From Exiguobacterium antarcticum DSM 14480 (GTDB lineage: Bacteria > Bacillota > Bacilli > Exiguobacteriales > Exiguobacteriaceae): 64,000 nucleotides of DNA. Location of the stretch: positions 868,001 to 932,000 of the forward strand of contig NZ_JMKS01000003.1 of NCBI RefSeq assembly GCF_000685865.1. Reading direction: 5' to 3'. A model generated the notes under the pieces. It searched no databases. It was not told the DNA's origin and worked only from the letters and a program-made list of their open reading frames with translations. Position numbers and translations under genes: made by a program. Shown in pieces: positions 25,561 to 34,374 of the stretch (positions are counted from its first letter, which is position 1; every line of letters begins with the position of its first letter).

Positions 25561-27594
25561 ATGGCGACGAACCGATTGATCCATGAAAAGAGTCCCTACT
25601 TGCTTCAACATGCTACGAATCCTGTTGACTGGTACCCGTGGGGAGAAGAAGCGTTCTCCCTCGCCCGAGCGACGAACAAACCGATCTTCTTATCGATTGG
25701 TTATTCGACCTGTCACTGGTGCCATGTCCTGGCGCATGAAAGTTTTGAGGATGAAGAGACGGCACGTATGCTCAACGAGCGTTTCGTCTCGATTAAAGTC
25801 GATCGTGAAGAACGTCCGGATATCGATCAGATTTACATGACGGCAGCACAACTGATGAACGGCCAAGGCGGTTGGCCCCTAAGCGTTTTTCTGTCACCTG
25901 ATCAGACTCCGTTTTACATCGGGACCTATTTTCCGAAGACACCTCAATTCAACCGTCCCAGCTTTCGCCAGGTCATCTTGCAACTGAGTGAACATTACCG
26001 GACGGACCCGGAAAAAATCAAACGTGTTGGGAATGAACTCATTCAAGCATTGACGGATGTGACGTCCGCTGACACAACAGGTCAATTGGACGACACACTG
26101 ATTCATGACACATTTGATCAAGCGATGCGTCAGTTTGATGTCCAGAATGGAGGATTTGGCGAAGCGCCGAAGTTCCCATCCCCATCACTGCTGACATTCC
26201 TGCTTGATTACTACCGGTTCGCAGAAGATGAAACGGCTTTGCAGATGGTCATGCGGACGCTGACGGCGATGCGCGATGGTGGAATCACCGATCAGATTGG
26301 TTTTGGTCTTTGTCGATACACAGTCGATGAACGATGGGACGTTCCGCACTTCGAAAAAATGCTGTATGACAATGCTTTATTCGCGACGTTATGCATCGAG
26401 ACGTATCAAGTGTCCGGTCGTGAACGCTTCAAACAGTATGCGGAAGAAGTGTTTACGTACATCGAACGCGATTTGTTGTCTCCGGACGGTGCCTTTTACT
26501 CTGCAGAAGACGCGGACAGCGAAGGGCGTGAAGGGACGTTTTATACGTTCACCTATGACGAGCTCCTCGATGTCCTTGGCGAAGACGCCCTTTTCCCACG
26601 GTTTTATCAAGCTACGCCGCAAGGAAACTTCGACGGCCGGAATGTCTTTCGACGGACCAATCAATCCGTTCAACAATTTGCAGACGATAACGGACGGACC
26701 GTTCAGAAAACATTGTTCCAACTCGAACAAGAACGACAGACCTTACTCCATGTCCGCAGTCAACGCATCCGCCCATTTCGAGATGACAAAATCCTGACGG
26801 CTTGGAACGCCTTGATGATTTCCGCCTATGCGAAGGCGGGACGGGTGTTTGATGACCACCACTACACGGATGTCGCAATACGCGCTTTGACGTTCCTCGA
26901 GACCCATCTGATGGATGACGATCGGTTGCGCGTCCGTTATCGGGAAGGTCACATCCAAGGAAATGGGTTTCTGGACGACTACAGTTTTTTGACGGAAGCC
27001 TATCTGGAATTACATCAAACGACGCAACAGACCGTTTATATCCAGCAAGCACTCCGCCTGACGGATCGAATGATTCAGGACTTTGGTGATGAGCAGGGTA
27101 GCTTTTTCTTTACTTCTGTCGAGGAGGAGACGCTGCTCGTACGCCCAAAAGATATATATGACGGTGTGAAGCCGGCTGGAAACAGCACCGCTGTCTTGAA
27201 TCTCATTCGTCTGTCACAGCTGACAGGGCGAACGGATTATCGCGAGTGTGCCCAGCACGTCTTTTCGGCACTTGCTTTGGAAGTCGCGTCACAGCCAACC
27301 GGTTTCGCAAGTTTATTAAGTGCCTATGTCCGGACCTGGTTAGAACCAAAAGAATTAATCATGTTGACGGATTCACTCGAAACGATTGGACCGTTCTTGG
27401 CAGACCTTCATAAACGACGTTTGCCGGAACTTTCGGTGCTCGCCGGCAAAAAAGAGACGCTTCTAAAAGTCGCCCCCTTTATCGCGGACTATGATCTCAT
27501 CGATTCGCGCCCAACTGCTTATCTGTGCCAAGACTTTCAGTGTGAACGCCCGACAACGAACCTCTCGGAACTCCTCCATCAGATCATCGAATGA
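25561..27594 (+). CDS. YyaL-like thioredoxin-domain protein (DUF255 / SSP411 family)
   Basis: 677 residues. The N-terminal thioredoxin-like domain (about 1-165) begins [25 protein letters not shown] (region of residues 3-27) and has the C-x-x-C pair Cys51/Cys54 in STCHWCHV. The rest (about 190-670) is an (alpha/alpha)6 barrel resembling sugar epimerases and glucosidases: [38 protein letters not shown] and [10 protein letters not shown]. The family is widespread, and its function is unproven. ATG 25561 follows GAGAG. Monocistronic, with its own terminator. Confidence 0.92.
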   Translation: MATNRLIHEKSPYLLQHATNPVDWYPWGEEAFSLARATNKPIFLSIGYSTCHWCHVLAHESFEDEETARMLNERFVSIKVDREERPDIDQIYMTAAQLMNGQGGWPLSVFLSPDQTPFYIGTYFPKTPQFNRPSFRQVILQLSEHYRTDPEKIKRVGNELIQALTDVTSADTTGQLDDTLIHDTFDQAMRQFDVQNGGFGEAPKFPSPSLLTFLLDYYRFAEDETALQMVMRTLTAMRDGGITDQIGFGLCRYTVDERWDVPHFEKMLYDNALFATLCIETYQVSGRERFKQYAEEVFTYIERDLLSPDGAFYSAEDADSEGREGTFYTFTYDELLDVLGEDALFPRFYQATPQGNFDGRNVFRRTNQSVQQFADDNGRTVQKTLFQLEQERQTLLHVRSQRIRPFRDDKILTAWNALMISAYAKAGRVFDDHHYTDVAIRALTFLETHLMDDDRLRVRYREGHIQGNGFLDDYSFLTEAYLELHQTTQQTVYIQQALRLTDRMIQDFGDEQGSFFFTSVEEETLLVRPKDIYDGVKPAGNSTAVLNLIRLSQLTGRTDYRECAQHVFSALALEVASQPTGFASLLSAYVRTWLEPKELIMLTDSLETIGPFLADLHKRRLPELSVLAGKKETLLKVAPFIADYDLIDSRPTAYLCQDFQCERPTTNLSELLHQIIE

Positions 27595-27601
27595 TTCGAT
27601 T

Positions 27602-27632
27602 CCCTTCTGTTTCCTGAAACAGAAGGGTTTTT
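27602..27632 (+). terminator. Terminator after yyaL
   Basis: CCCTTCTGTTTC, loop CT, GAAACAGAAGGG: a perfect 12-bp stem followed by five T. Confidence 0.9.
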
Positions 27633-27792
27633 CAAAAAACTAAACCCCTTTTTTCAAAAAAAATCTAAATATACTGTAGATAAATGTTTTATTGTCGATA
27701 GTAAGAATAGGCAAATTAATTTCACACCTCAGAATTGACATCCTAGAGCCCGATACGTCTTCGGACAAATTCTAACTAGGAGGATACGATCT

Positions 27793-30700
27793 TTGAACAC
27801 GACACTATTCACGAAAACCTTGAAGATGCTGGTCAGCTTCATTATGGTCCTCGGCATTCTCGTTTCTTACAGCCCCTCACTTGAGGCCGCGACGACGAAA
27901 GCAACGACCTATCGTTTGTCTACCGATACTTATCTGTATGACAAAACGACATCTTCACGGAAACGCTTGTTGACGATCAAGACCGGAACTATCGTTTCAT
28001 CCACGTATGTGTCGTCTTCTGGCTACTTCAGAAGAGTTACATACAACGGAAAAACGGGATATGTCGCGTCAAAATATCTAGTAGCATACGACAAGAAAGA
28101 AAGCATCACGGGACAACGTTTTCTCGTCTCGAAAAAGACGACGCTTCACAAATCAGCGTCGACGACAGCTTCTGTCATCGCGACATTAAATGAACAGGAT
28201 GCGTACTACAGCTCACAAAAGATCACGAATTCATTGGGCGAAGTTTGGTACCGCGTGACGTATGACGGTCAGACCGCTTATGTTCGTTCGCTCAACGCAA
28301 CACCAATCAGCTACACGAAGTTATCAAAAACGACGTTGACGACGACAGATGGTTACATTTTGCGTCAGTATGCCGGGACTGCTTACCCCCGCCAGCTCGT
28401 CGTTCCAACCGGGACATCGCTTCAGACGACGGGACGCATTGGTGACTGGTACAATGTCACGTATGCTAAAAAGTCAGGCTACATGCATAAGGCAGCATTC
28501 GTCGGTTCATCGAAACAAGAAATTACGACGATTCCAGAAACAACCTTCAAGACAAAAGTTTCGACAGTTTTGTACGATACGACGATTGGCACAAAACGCC
28601 CACTCGTGACGATTCCAAGCGGATCCATCGTCAAATCGACCGCTTTATCCGGTCTCTACCATCGTGTCACATACAATGGGAAAACAGGCTATGTCTTAAC
28701 CGCAACACTTGCTGAATACACGACGACTGTGAAATTAGCATCATCTCGTTTCCTATTATCAACTGCAGTCGAGATTAAAACAAAACCACTTTCATCTAGT
28801 ACGACACTTGTCAGTTTACAAACAGGCAATGTCTACTACACGACCCAACTCGTGACGAATTCGACGGGCGAACAGTGGCACAAAATCTCAAAAGACGGCA
28901 AGAGTGGTTACGTCAAAGTCAATCAAGGAAAAACGATCAAGTATTATACAGCTCACGATCTTTCTTTGAAAACAACGACGGCGACTTCCCTTCACTCGTA
29001 TGCCGGTCCTTCTTACGGTGTCGTCAAAACGATTCCAAGTGGTACCGTCATCAAGATCCAAGGTCAAATCGGAAACTGGTATAAAGTATCGTTCGACGGG
29101 AAATCAGGTTACGCGTCAGGTGCGACCTTCACCGATCATGTGATGACACAATCGATTCCAACAACGGACTTCAAGCTTAAAACAGACGTCGCGATGAAAG
29201 CCGCGCCAAAAGCAACGGCGACGACGATCACGACGCTCAGAACAAACGATATCTACCAAACCAATCAACTCGTTACGAACGGTTCGTCGAAATGGCACCG
29301 TGTGACAAAAGACGGTCAGACAGGTTACATCCCGGTCGACCAAGGTACACCGGTTTCCTATGCACCGGAAAATATGGCGATGAAGGCTACGGCTACTACA
29401 GCATTGCATACATATGCGGGTAATTCGTATGCGACTATCGCAACGATTACGAATGGGACAAGCATCCAGGTCATCGGAAAAATCCAAGACTGGTATAAAG
29501 TTTCGTCAAGCGGAAAAACAGGTTATGTGCCTGCGAACACGATGACGGAACTGATCACGAAAAAGACACTTCCCGCTTCTCGATTCGTCTTATCGAAATC
29601 GGTCGATGTCAAAACATCGCATCACTCGACAGCCGACACGTTAACGACTTTGACGGCAAGTGACGTCTACTATACGACACAACTTGTCACGAACGGTCGT
29701 TCCGAACAATGGCACCGGATGACGATCAACGGCAAAACGGGTTACGTTCGCGTCAACCAAGGAACGCCGATCGCTTACAAAGCAGTCTCAGCAACGAAGT
29801 ATAAAACATCTAGTTCGACGCCGCTTCGTTCGTACGCCGGTCCTTCTTACGCTGCCGTCACGACGATTCCGGGTAATACCGTCATCACCGTAACGGGACA
29901 AGTCGGGAATTGGATGAAGATCACCTATGGTGGGAAAAGCGGTTATGCCGCTGTTTCGACATTAAGTGAATTTACGGAAACAAAAGTAATTCCGGAAGCC
30001 CGGTTCTTGCTTGATGCACCAATCGCTGTCAAAAGTGATGCGAAAGATTCCGCAAGCACGATCACAACTTTAAACAAAGGCAATGTCTACACGACAAAAA
30101 CGCTCGTCACGACGTCTGCAAACGCACAGTGGCACCAAGTAACCGTCAACGGAAAAACAGGTTACATTAAACTGGGGCAATCGACTTCACCAATCAGTTA
30201 CGAGCCGATCGAAAAATCGTTTGTCCGGGCGACCGGCACGACTTCGCTCCGGTCCTATGTCGGTGATGCGTATCAGCTAGTTACCTCGATTCCAATTGAT
30301 ACGGTATTACCCGTCACAGGGAAAATCGGCAACTGGTATGAAGTTTCTTACGAAGGGAAGACGCTTTATGCGTACAACGGGACACTCGTCATGACGTCGT
30401 CGAAATTAAATATCTACAATTCAGTTGCGACGCCGTATACGTTTGACAGTTTCATCAGTGCCCAGATGAAACTGAACCCACCACCCCAGACGGACCTGTA
30501 CGCTTTAAAACTGATGTATGTCAGTGCGGATTATGTTCGACTCGGTGGTGCCCTCGATCCTGTCAACGGAACGATTGCAACCGTCACAGCGACGACACCA
30601 CTCAACATCCGGTCTGGTGCGACGACTGCGAGTCACGTCTACGGTCAGTTCAAACCGAGCACGATGATCAAGGTCTATCAAAACGTCAGTGGCTTCTACA

Positions 30701-31377
30701 CGACGTATCCGCGTGTCTATACATCCACTACACGCTATTCAACGATTTATTGGTTGAACGCGCTCGAAGCGGATGTCCGTAACGCTTCGGATCCACTGAA
30801 AGTCGATCGCCAATCATCGGCTTACTATCAATTCCTTGATTTATCAAAATCAACAGGCGCAACGGCTGCGACACTGAACAAGATCCTCGCGACAAAAGGC
30901 ATCTTCGGGAAGTGTACGACAGGGAGCTGCGGACAAGCCTTCATCGATGCGGGAGCAAAGTATTCGTTGAATGAAGCATACTTGATCTCACATGCCTTGC
31001 TTGAGACCGGTAATGGGACTTCAACACTTGCAACAGGTGTCGTCTGGAACGGACGGACTGTCTATAACATGTACGGCATCGGTGCGTACGATTACGACGC
31101 CATCAACACAGGCGCAGCCTATGCTTACAGCCAAGGCTGGTTCACACCGGAAGCCGCCATCATCGGTGGTGCTGAATTCATCAGTACGAAATATGTGCAT
31201 AATCAATATGATCAAAACACACTCTACAAGATGCGTTGGAGTCCGATGCGCCCTGGTGTTCACCAGTACGCGACGGATATGGGCTGGGCGGTCAAACAAA
31301 CGACTCAGATCTATAACCTCTATCAACAGATGGAAAGTTACACGGCTGTCTTCGATATTCCAGTCTTCGCGCGTTAA
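27793..31377 (+). CDS. Large secreted wall hydrolase: 12 SH3b-like modules plus glucosaminidase
   Basis: 1194 residues, TTG start behind AGGAGG. Signal peptide ends near SLEAATT. Residues about 35-900 hold twelve SH3b-type modules of mainly two alternating kinds. One has RFLL...VKT...QLVTN...QWH...GYVKVNQG; the other has LxSYAGPSY...GNWYKVS...GYA. The C-terminal domain (about 1010-1190) matches the LytG-type N-acetylglucosaminidase fold, with the catalytic glutamate in SHALLETGNG at Glu1071 and a YNMYGIGA segment. It likely cleaves glycan strands while the modules bind wall polymers. It is followed by a terminator; no regulator is adjacent. Confidence 0.9.
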   Translation: MNTTLFTKTLKMLVSFIMVLGILVSYSPSLEAATTKATTYRLSTDTYLYDKTTSSRKRLLTIKTGTIVSSTYVSSSGYFRRVTYNGKTGYVASKYLVAYDKKESITGQRFLVSKKTTLHKSASTTASVIATLNEQDAYYSSQKITNSLGEVWYRVTYDGQTAYVRSLNATPISYTKLSKTTLTTTDGYILRQYAGTAYPRQLVVPTGTSLQTTGRIGDWYNVTYAKKSGYMHKAAFVGSSKQEITTIPETTFKTKVSTVLYDTTIGTKRPLVTIPSGSIVKSTALSGLYHRVTYNGKTGYVLTATLAEYTTTVKLASSRFLLSTAVEIKTKPLSSSTTLVSLQTGNVYYTTQLVTNSTGEQWHKISKDGKSGYVKVNQGKTIKYYTAHDLSLKTTTATSLHSYAGPSYGVVKTIPSGTVIKIQGQIGNWYKVSFDGKSGYASGATFTDHVMTQSIPTTDFKLKTDVAMKAAPKATATTITTLRTNDIYQTNQLVTNGSSKWHRVTKDGQTGYIPVDQGTPVSYAPENMAMKATATTALHTYAGNSYATIATITNGTSIQVIGKIQDWYKVSSSGKTGYVPANTMTELITKKTLPASRFVLSKSVDVKTSHHSTADTLTTLTASDVYYTTQLVTNGRSEQWHRMTINGKTGYVRVNQGTPIAYKAVSATKYKTSSSTPLRSYAGPSYAAVTTIPGNTVITVTGQVGNWMKITYGGKSGYAAVSTLSEFTETKVIPEARFLLDAPIAVKSDAKDSASTITTLNKGNVYTTKTLVTTSANAQWHQVTVNGKTGYIKLGQSTSPISYEPIEKSFVRATGTTSLRSYVGDAYQLVTSIPIDTVLPVTGKIGNWYEVSYEGKTLYAYNGTLVMTSSKLNIYNSVATPYTFDSFISAQMKLNPPPQTDLYALKLMYVSADYVRLGGALDPVNGTIATVTATTPLNIRSGATTASHVYGQFKPSTMIKVYQNVSGFYTTYPRVYTSTTRYSTIYWLNALEADVRNASDPLKVDRQSSAYYQFLDLSKSTGATAATLNKILATKGIFGKCTTGSCGQAFIDAGAKYSLNEAYLISHALLETGNGTSTLATGVVWNGRTVYNMYGIGAYDYDAINTGAAYAYSQGWFTPEAAIIGGAEFISTKYVHNQYDQNTLYKMRWSPMRPGVHQYATDMGWAVKQTTQIYNLYQQMESYTAVFDIPVFAR

Positions 31378-31387
31378 ACCATACAAC

Positions 31388-31434
31388 AAAACATCCCGAC
31401 ACTGAATCCATCGATTCGGTGCCGGGATGTTTTT
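31388..31434 (+). terminator. Terminator after the glucosaminidase gene
   Basis: AAAACATCCCG...GAATC, loop, GATTC...CGGGATG followed by five T; a long stem with two mismatches. Confidence 0.9.
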
Positions 31435-31534
31435 GTTAGTTCAACCGTCCGCTGTAAACCATCCATCCTTCATCTGAATGGAACACATCCTTTCAGCAGG
31501 AAATCGGGCTACGGTTTTTTTGAACAAACAAGAC

Positions 31535-31729
31535 TTAAGATTGTTCATTCCATTTGGTCTGGACCGTCAAAGGAGCTAGCATCGTCACCCAAAGGGCAAC
31601 CACTCCAGAAACAAGAATCACAATATCGCGTTCGAATCCGAGGGTCAGCAAAACCATACAACTTGTGATCAGGACAAGACAAAGCGTCACGATCATGACA
31701 ACACGCGATTGTTTCAACATCTTTCTCAT
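31535..31729 (-). CDS. Small two-helix membrane protein, unknown
   Basis: 64 residues starting MRKMLKQSRVVM. Two hydrophobic segments (about 11-31, MIVTLCLVLITSCMVLLTLG, and 36-54) separated by the charged FERD turn, and a short polar tail. The frame opens 8 codons earlier, but AAGGAG lies inside that extension at the right distance for ATG 31729. No homologue recognised. It is flanked by the glucosaminidase terminator and the divergent glutathione peroxidase gene. Confidence 0.6.
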   Translation of the reverse strand: MRKMLKQSRVVMIVTLCLVLITSCMVLLTLGFERDIVILVSGVVALWVTMLAPLTVQTKWNEQS

Positions 31730-31899
31730 GTGGCATCTCTCCTTTCCTTCCAAAGTATTTTGTAGTCTACCAAATTTTGCAGAAATTCAGGTGTGCTGAC
31801 ACTTGATTGTGACAGATTTGTCATCGGACAGCCGTTATTCAGGCGAAATTCAAACCCGTTTGGTACACTGATTTTAAGACCATAAGGGGGAATCATCAG

Positions 31900-32379
31900 A
31901 TGTTACAAGAACAGACTTTTCAACGGATTGACGGAACCGAAGCAACGTTACAGGATTATCCGGGACAAGCCTGGCTGATCGTCAATACAGCAAGTAAATG
32001 TGGCTTGACACCGCAGTTCGAAGGACTGGAGCAACTCCATCAAGATTATCGGAAACAAGGACTCGTCGTCCTCGGTTTTCCCTGTAACCAGTTCGCCGCT
32101 CAAGACCCGGGGACAGATGAAGAAATTCAAAGTTTCTGCCAAATGAACTACGGCGTGACATTCCCTGTTTTCTCAAAAATCGACGTCAACGGTGAAACGG
32201 CACACCCTCTGTTCGCCGAGCTGAAGGCACTTGCACCAAACACGACGGGCGAGCAGGATATCGAATGGAACTTCACGAAATTTTTAGTGACGCGTGACGG
32301 GGAAGTGACTCGTTTTGCGCCGAAAACGAACCCGACTGATTTGGTGGCCGCCATCGAGCGGATCGTCGTCCCTGTCTAA
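31900..32379 (+). CDS. Glutathione peroxidase-family thiol peroxidase
   Basis: 159 residues. The peroxidatic residue is Cys34 in NTASKCGLTPQF (Cys in place of selenocysteine), followed by GFPCNQFAAQDPGTDEEI with the family Gln and a second cysteine, and WNFTKFLV with the conserved Trp and Asn. Firmicute members use thioredoxin rather than glutathione to reduce hydroperoxides. ATG follows AAGGGGGAATCATCAG. Monocistronic with a strong terminator. Confidence 0.94.
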   Translation: MLQEQTFQRIDGTEATLQDYPGQAWLIVNTASKCGLTPQFEGLEQLHQDYRKQGLVVLGFPCNQFAAQDPGTDEEIQSFCQMNYGVTFPVFSKIDVNGETAHPLFAELKALAPNTTGEQDIEWNFTKFLVTRDGEVTRFAPKTNPTDLVAAIERIVVPV

Positions 32380-32402
32380 AGTCGATTTAACCAACAAATC
32401 AC

Positions 32403-32446
32403 AAAAAAAGTTCTATTTCGATGATCCATCGAAATAGAACTTTTTT
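32403..32446. terminator. Bidirectional terminator between gpx and a convergent unknown gene
   Basis: AAAAAAGTTCTATTTCGATG and CATCGAAATAGAACTTTTTT form a perfect 20-bp stem with a 4-base loop. Confidence 0.9.
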
Positions 32447-32470
32447 GAGGTCGGATTCATCCAGATCCAC

Positions 32471-33040
32471 TCAAGGTGTTCCCGGTTCTAAGTGTCCTTT
32501 GATCATTTCTTCCGCCAATACTTTGACGTCTTCGACATCCCGCATTTCCGTGAATGGATGTCCCCAGACGTCCAGCCACTCGATTTCTTCGATCGGTTGC
32601 GTCCGGAAACGTTTTCCGGTCGGTTCAAAAGAAGCAGCCGCCGTCGATTCAAAGGCGGCATATTTTAACAACCACGGTTTGTCGAGTAATAATTTTGTCG
32701 TCTGTTTCGCCTGTTTGAACATCACGTCCCCGACTAGAACGATCGGATCAAATCGTTCGTGTAACGGATGGGTATATTGCACCGAGACGATCAACGCATG
32801 GTTTGAGACCTTCTCATTTTGACGGGTGTAGGACCGTGTCAGAAAATGCGGGACAAGGGATTCTGCACTGTCCTTTGTTTGATGGATACTTAATCCATGT
32901 TCCGTTTGGACGACGTCCGGAAGAATCGGCTCATATCCCCGATTGGCGAGTTGTTGGTCGAGCTCCTTAAATAACAATAATGTATGTTCGACGAGTGCCC
33001 GCACTTGCCGAAACGAGAGTTGAATCGACTGATTGATCAT
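32471..33040 (-). CDS. Conserved-looking soluble protein, function not recognised
   Basis: 189 residues without membrane segments or signal peptide. The N-terminal half is helical (LSFRQVRALVEHTLLLFKEL). The middle HALIVSVQYTHPLHERFDPIVLVGDVMF looks like a beta sheet, and the tail IEWLDVWGHPFTEMRDVEDV is acidic. Codon use resembles its neighbours, so it is probably real. It stands alone between the gpx terminator and the glycerate kinase gene. I do not recognise a family. Confidence 0.65.
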   Translation of the reverse strand: MINQSIQLSFRQVRALVEHTLLLFKELDQQLANRGYEPILPDVVQTEHGLSIHQTKDSAESLVPHFLTRSYTRQNEKVSNHALIVSVQYTHPLHERFDPIVLVGDVMFKQAKQTTKLLLDKPWLLKYAAFESTAAASFEPTGKRFRTQPIEEIEWLDVWGHPFTEMRDVEDVKVLAEEMIKGHLEPGTP

Positions 33041-33163
33041 GATTGTGACCTGCCTTCCAATTGATAGAGTAGTATAACTTCTTTTACCCTAAGCCGCAGT
33101 CCTTCATTCCTGTTCCCTCCAACCATTCCCCTAAATTAAAGAAATTGTCTTTTGTTGTCCCGT

Positions 33164-34231
33164 TCATCTCGTCATGAGCCGTCGGACGATTTGTTCCGCA
33201 CGTCGCGTCAGCCGTTTTTTCGTGATGACTGGGTCAAGCGTCGTTTCTTCGTCCGGGTCATGAATCGTTTCGCATACCGATGCTTGTTCCAACCGTTCGG
33301 TGACCTCTCCTGCGAGCAGGATGCACGGGACGCTCGAGCGATTTGCGAAAGCGACGACCGTTGCCGGAAGTTTTCCCATCATTGTTTGGCGATCAATCCG
33401 CCCCTCTCCTGTCCAGACATAATCAGCTCGCTTGATGCGTTCTTCTGCATCGATCACCCGTAAGATATAGGCTGCTCCCGAATCAATTGAAGCACCAAGT
33501 GCGTAAGCCGCTCCGCCCAGTCCTCCGGCAGCACCCGCTCCCGGCACCCGATCGATTCCAAGCTGTTTTCCGATGTCTCCCAGACGCGTATCCAACTGTT
33601 CGATTTCTTGTACCGTCAATCCTTTTTGAGGTCCAAACACGTGGGCAGCCCCCCTTTTCCCGGCATACGTCGCGGTGACGTCCGCCAAGACATGTAAGCC
33701 GTCAATCTCTTTCGGCAATCGGATCTGCTTCGTCTCAAGCAGCGGGTTCGTCTGCCAAGGAATCGGCTGGCCGGTTTGCGTCAACAGGTCAGCGCCCAGT
33801 TCGAACAAAAAACCAAGCCCCCCGTCAGTCGTTGCCGTGCCACCTAAGGCAAGAAACATCTCCGAGACATTCGTTTCTAAGACGTGTCGAACAAGCCGCC
33901 CGACACCTCGTGTATCTAGTAACAGCGCAGCCTCTTCCGATCGTTTCAAGTACAGCCCACAGATTGTCGCGACTTCGATCACGGCGGTCTGACCTTTTTG
34001 GACATAGGTTACCTGAATCGGACGACCGGCTAAGTCAATCGTCGTCGCTGTTAGTTCTCGAAATCCATTCGCGGATAACGCTTCAAGCGTCCCTTCGCCC
34101 CCGTCCGCCACAGGACTCCAGTCGATCGTCGCGTCAGGGTCCGCGCTTAAAATACCCGTCCGGATGGCACGCGCTGCGTCAGACGAACTCAAACAGCCTT
34201 TGAAGCTGTCGATGCAGATGAAGTGATGCAT
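33164..34231 (-). CDS. Glycerate kinase (GarK/GlxK family)
   Basis: 355 residues. Family signatures: the opening FICIDSFKGCLSSSDAARAI, the active-site PVADGGEGTLEAL near residue 50, ALGGTATTDGGLGFLFELG near 130 and the PGAGAAGGLGGAAYALG loop near 235-250. It phosphorylates D-glycerate (to 2-phosphoglycerate in this family), feeding glycolysis. The frame extends 13 codons upstream, but GGGAGGA fits ATG 34231. It is divergent from the TagF-like gene and has no other glyoxylate or glycerate genes nearby. Confidence 0.93.
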   Translation of the reverse strand: MHHFICIDSFKGCLSSSDAARAIRTGILSADPDATIDWSPVADGGEGTLEALSANGFRELTATTIDLAGRPIQVTYVQKGQTAVIEVATICGLYLKRSEEAALLLDTRGVGRLVRHVLETNVSEMFLALGGTATTDGGLGFLFELGADLLTQTGQPIPWQTNPLLETKQIRLPKEIDGLHVLADVTATYAGKRGAAHVFGPQKGLTVQEIEQLDTRLGDIGKQLGIDRVPGAGAAGGLGGAAYALGASIDSGAAYILRVIDAEERIKRADYVWTGEGRIDRQTMMGKLPATVVAFANRSSVPCILLAGEVTERLEQASVCETIHDPDEETTLDPVITKKRLTRRAEQIVRRLMTR

Positions 34232-34287
34232 TCGGATTCCTCCCAATTCATGTGTCTCAATTTTTCCCATCCAAAAAAATTAAAATA

Positions 34288-34296
34288 TGATATGAT
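34288..34296 (+). promoter_or_regulatory. Extended -10 promoter of the TagF-like gene
   Basis: TGATATGAT fits the TGnTATNNT extended -10 form; no convincing -35 is present, which is tolerated with an extended -10. Expected start about 34303, just before the leader palindrome. Confidence 0.45.
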
Positions 34297-34321
34297 AATT
34301 GTCATGCACACGACACGTTTT

Positions 34322-34355
34322 GTTTGTTTTCGACGTCGAAAACAAACGATTTTTT
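34322..34355 (+). terminator. Leader palindrome with T-tract (possible attenuator) before the TagF-like gene
   Basis: A perfect 26-base palindrome (34322-34347; halves GTTTGTTTTCGAC and GTCGAAAACAAAC) followed by GA and six T. It lies between the promoter and the AGGAGG of the gene, so it could act as an intrinsic terminator/attenuator or as a protein-binding site. Confidence 0.55.
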
Positions 34356-34374
34356 CATGAGGAGGTCCTATTCT

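Noticed and set aside
27900-30400. Direct repeats in the SH3b region as a CRISPR-like or satellite array
   Set aside because: The repeats are in frame, about 60-70 codons long and encode SH3b modules; there are no short identical repeats with unique spacers.
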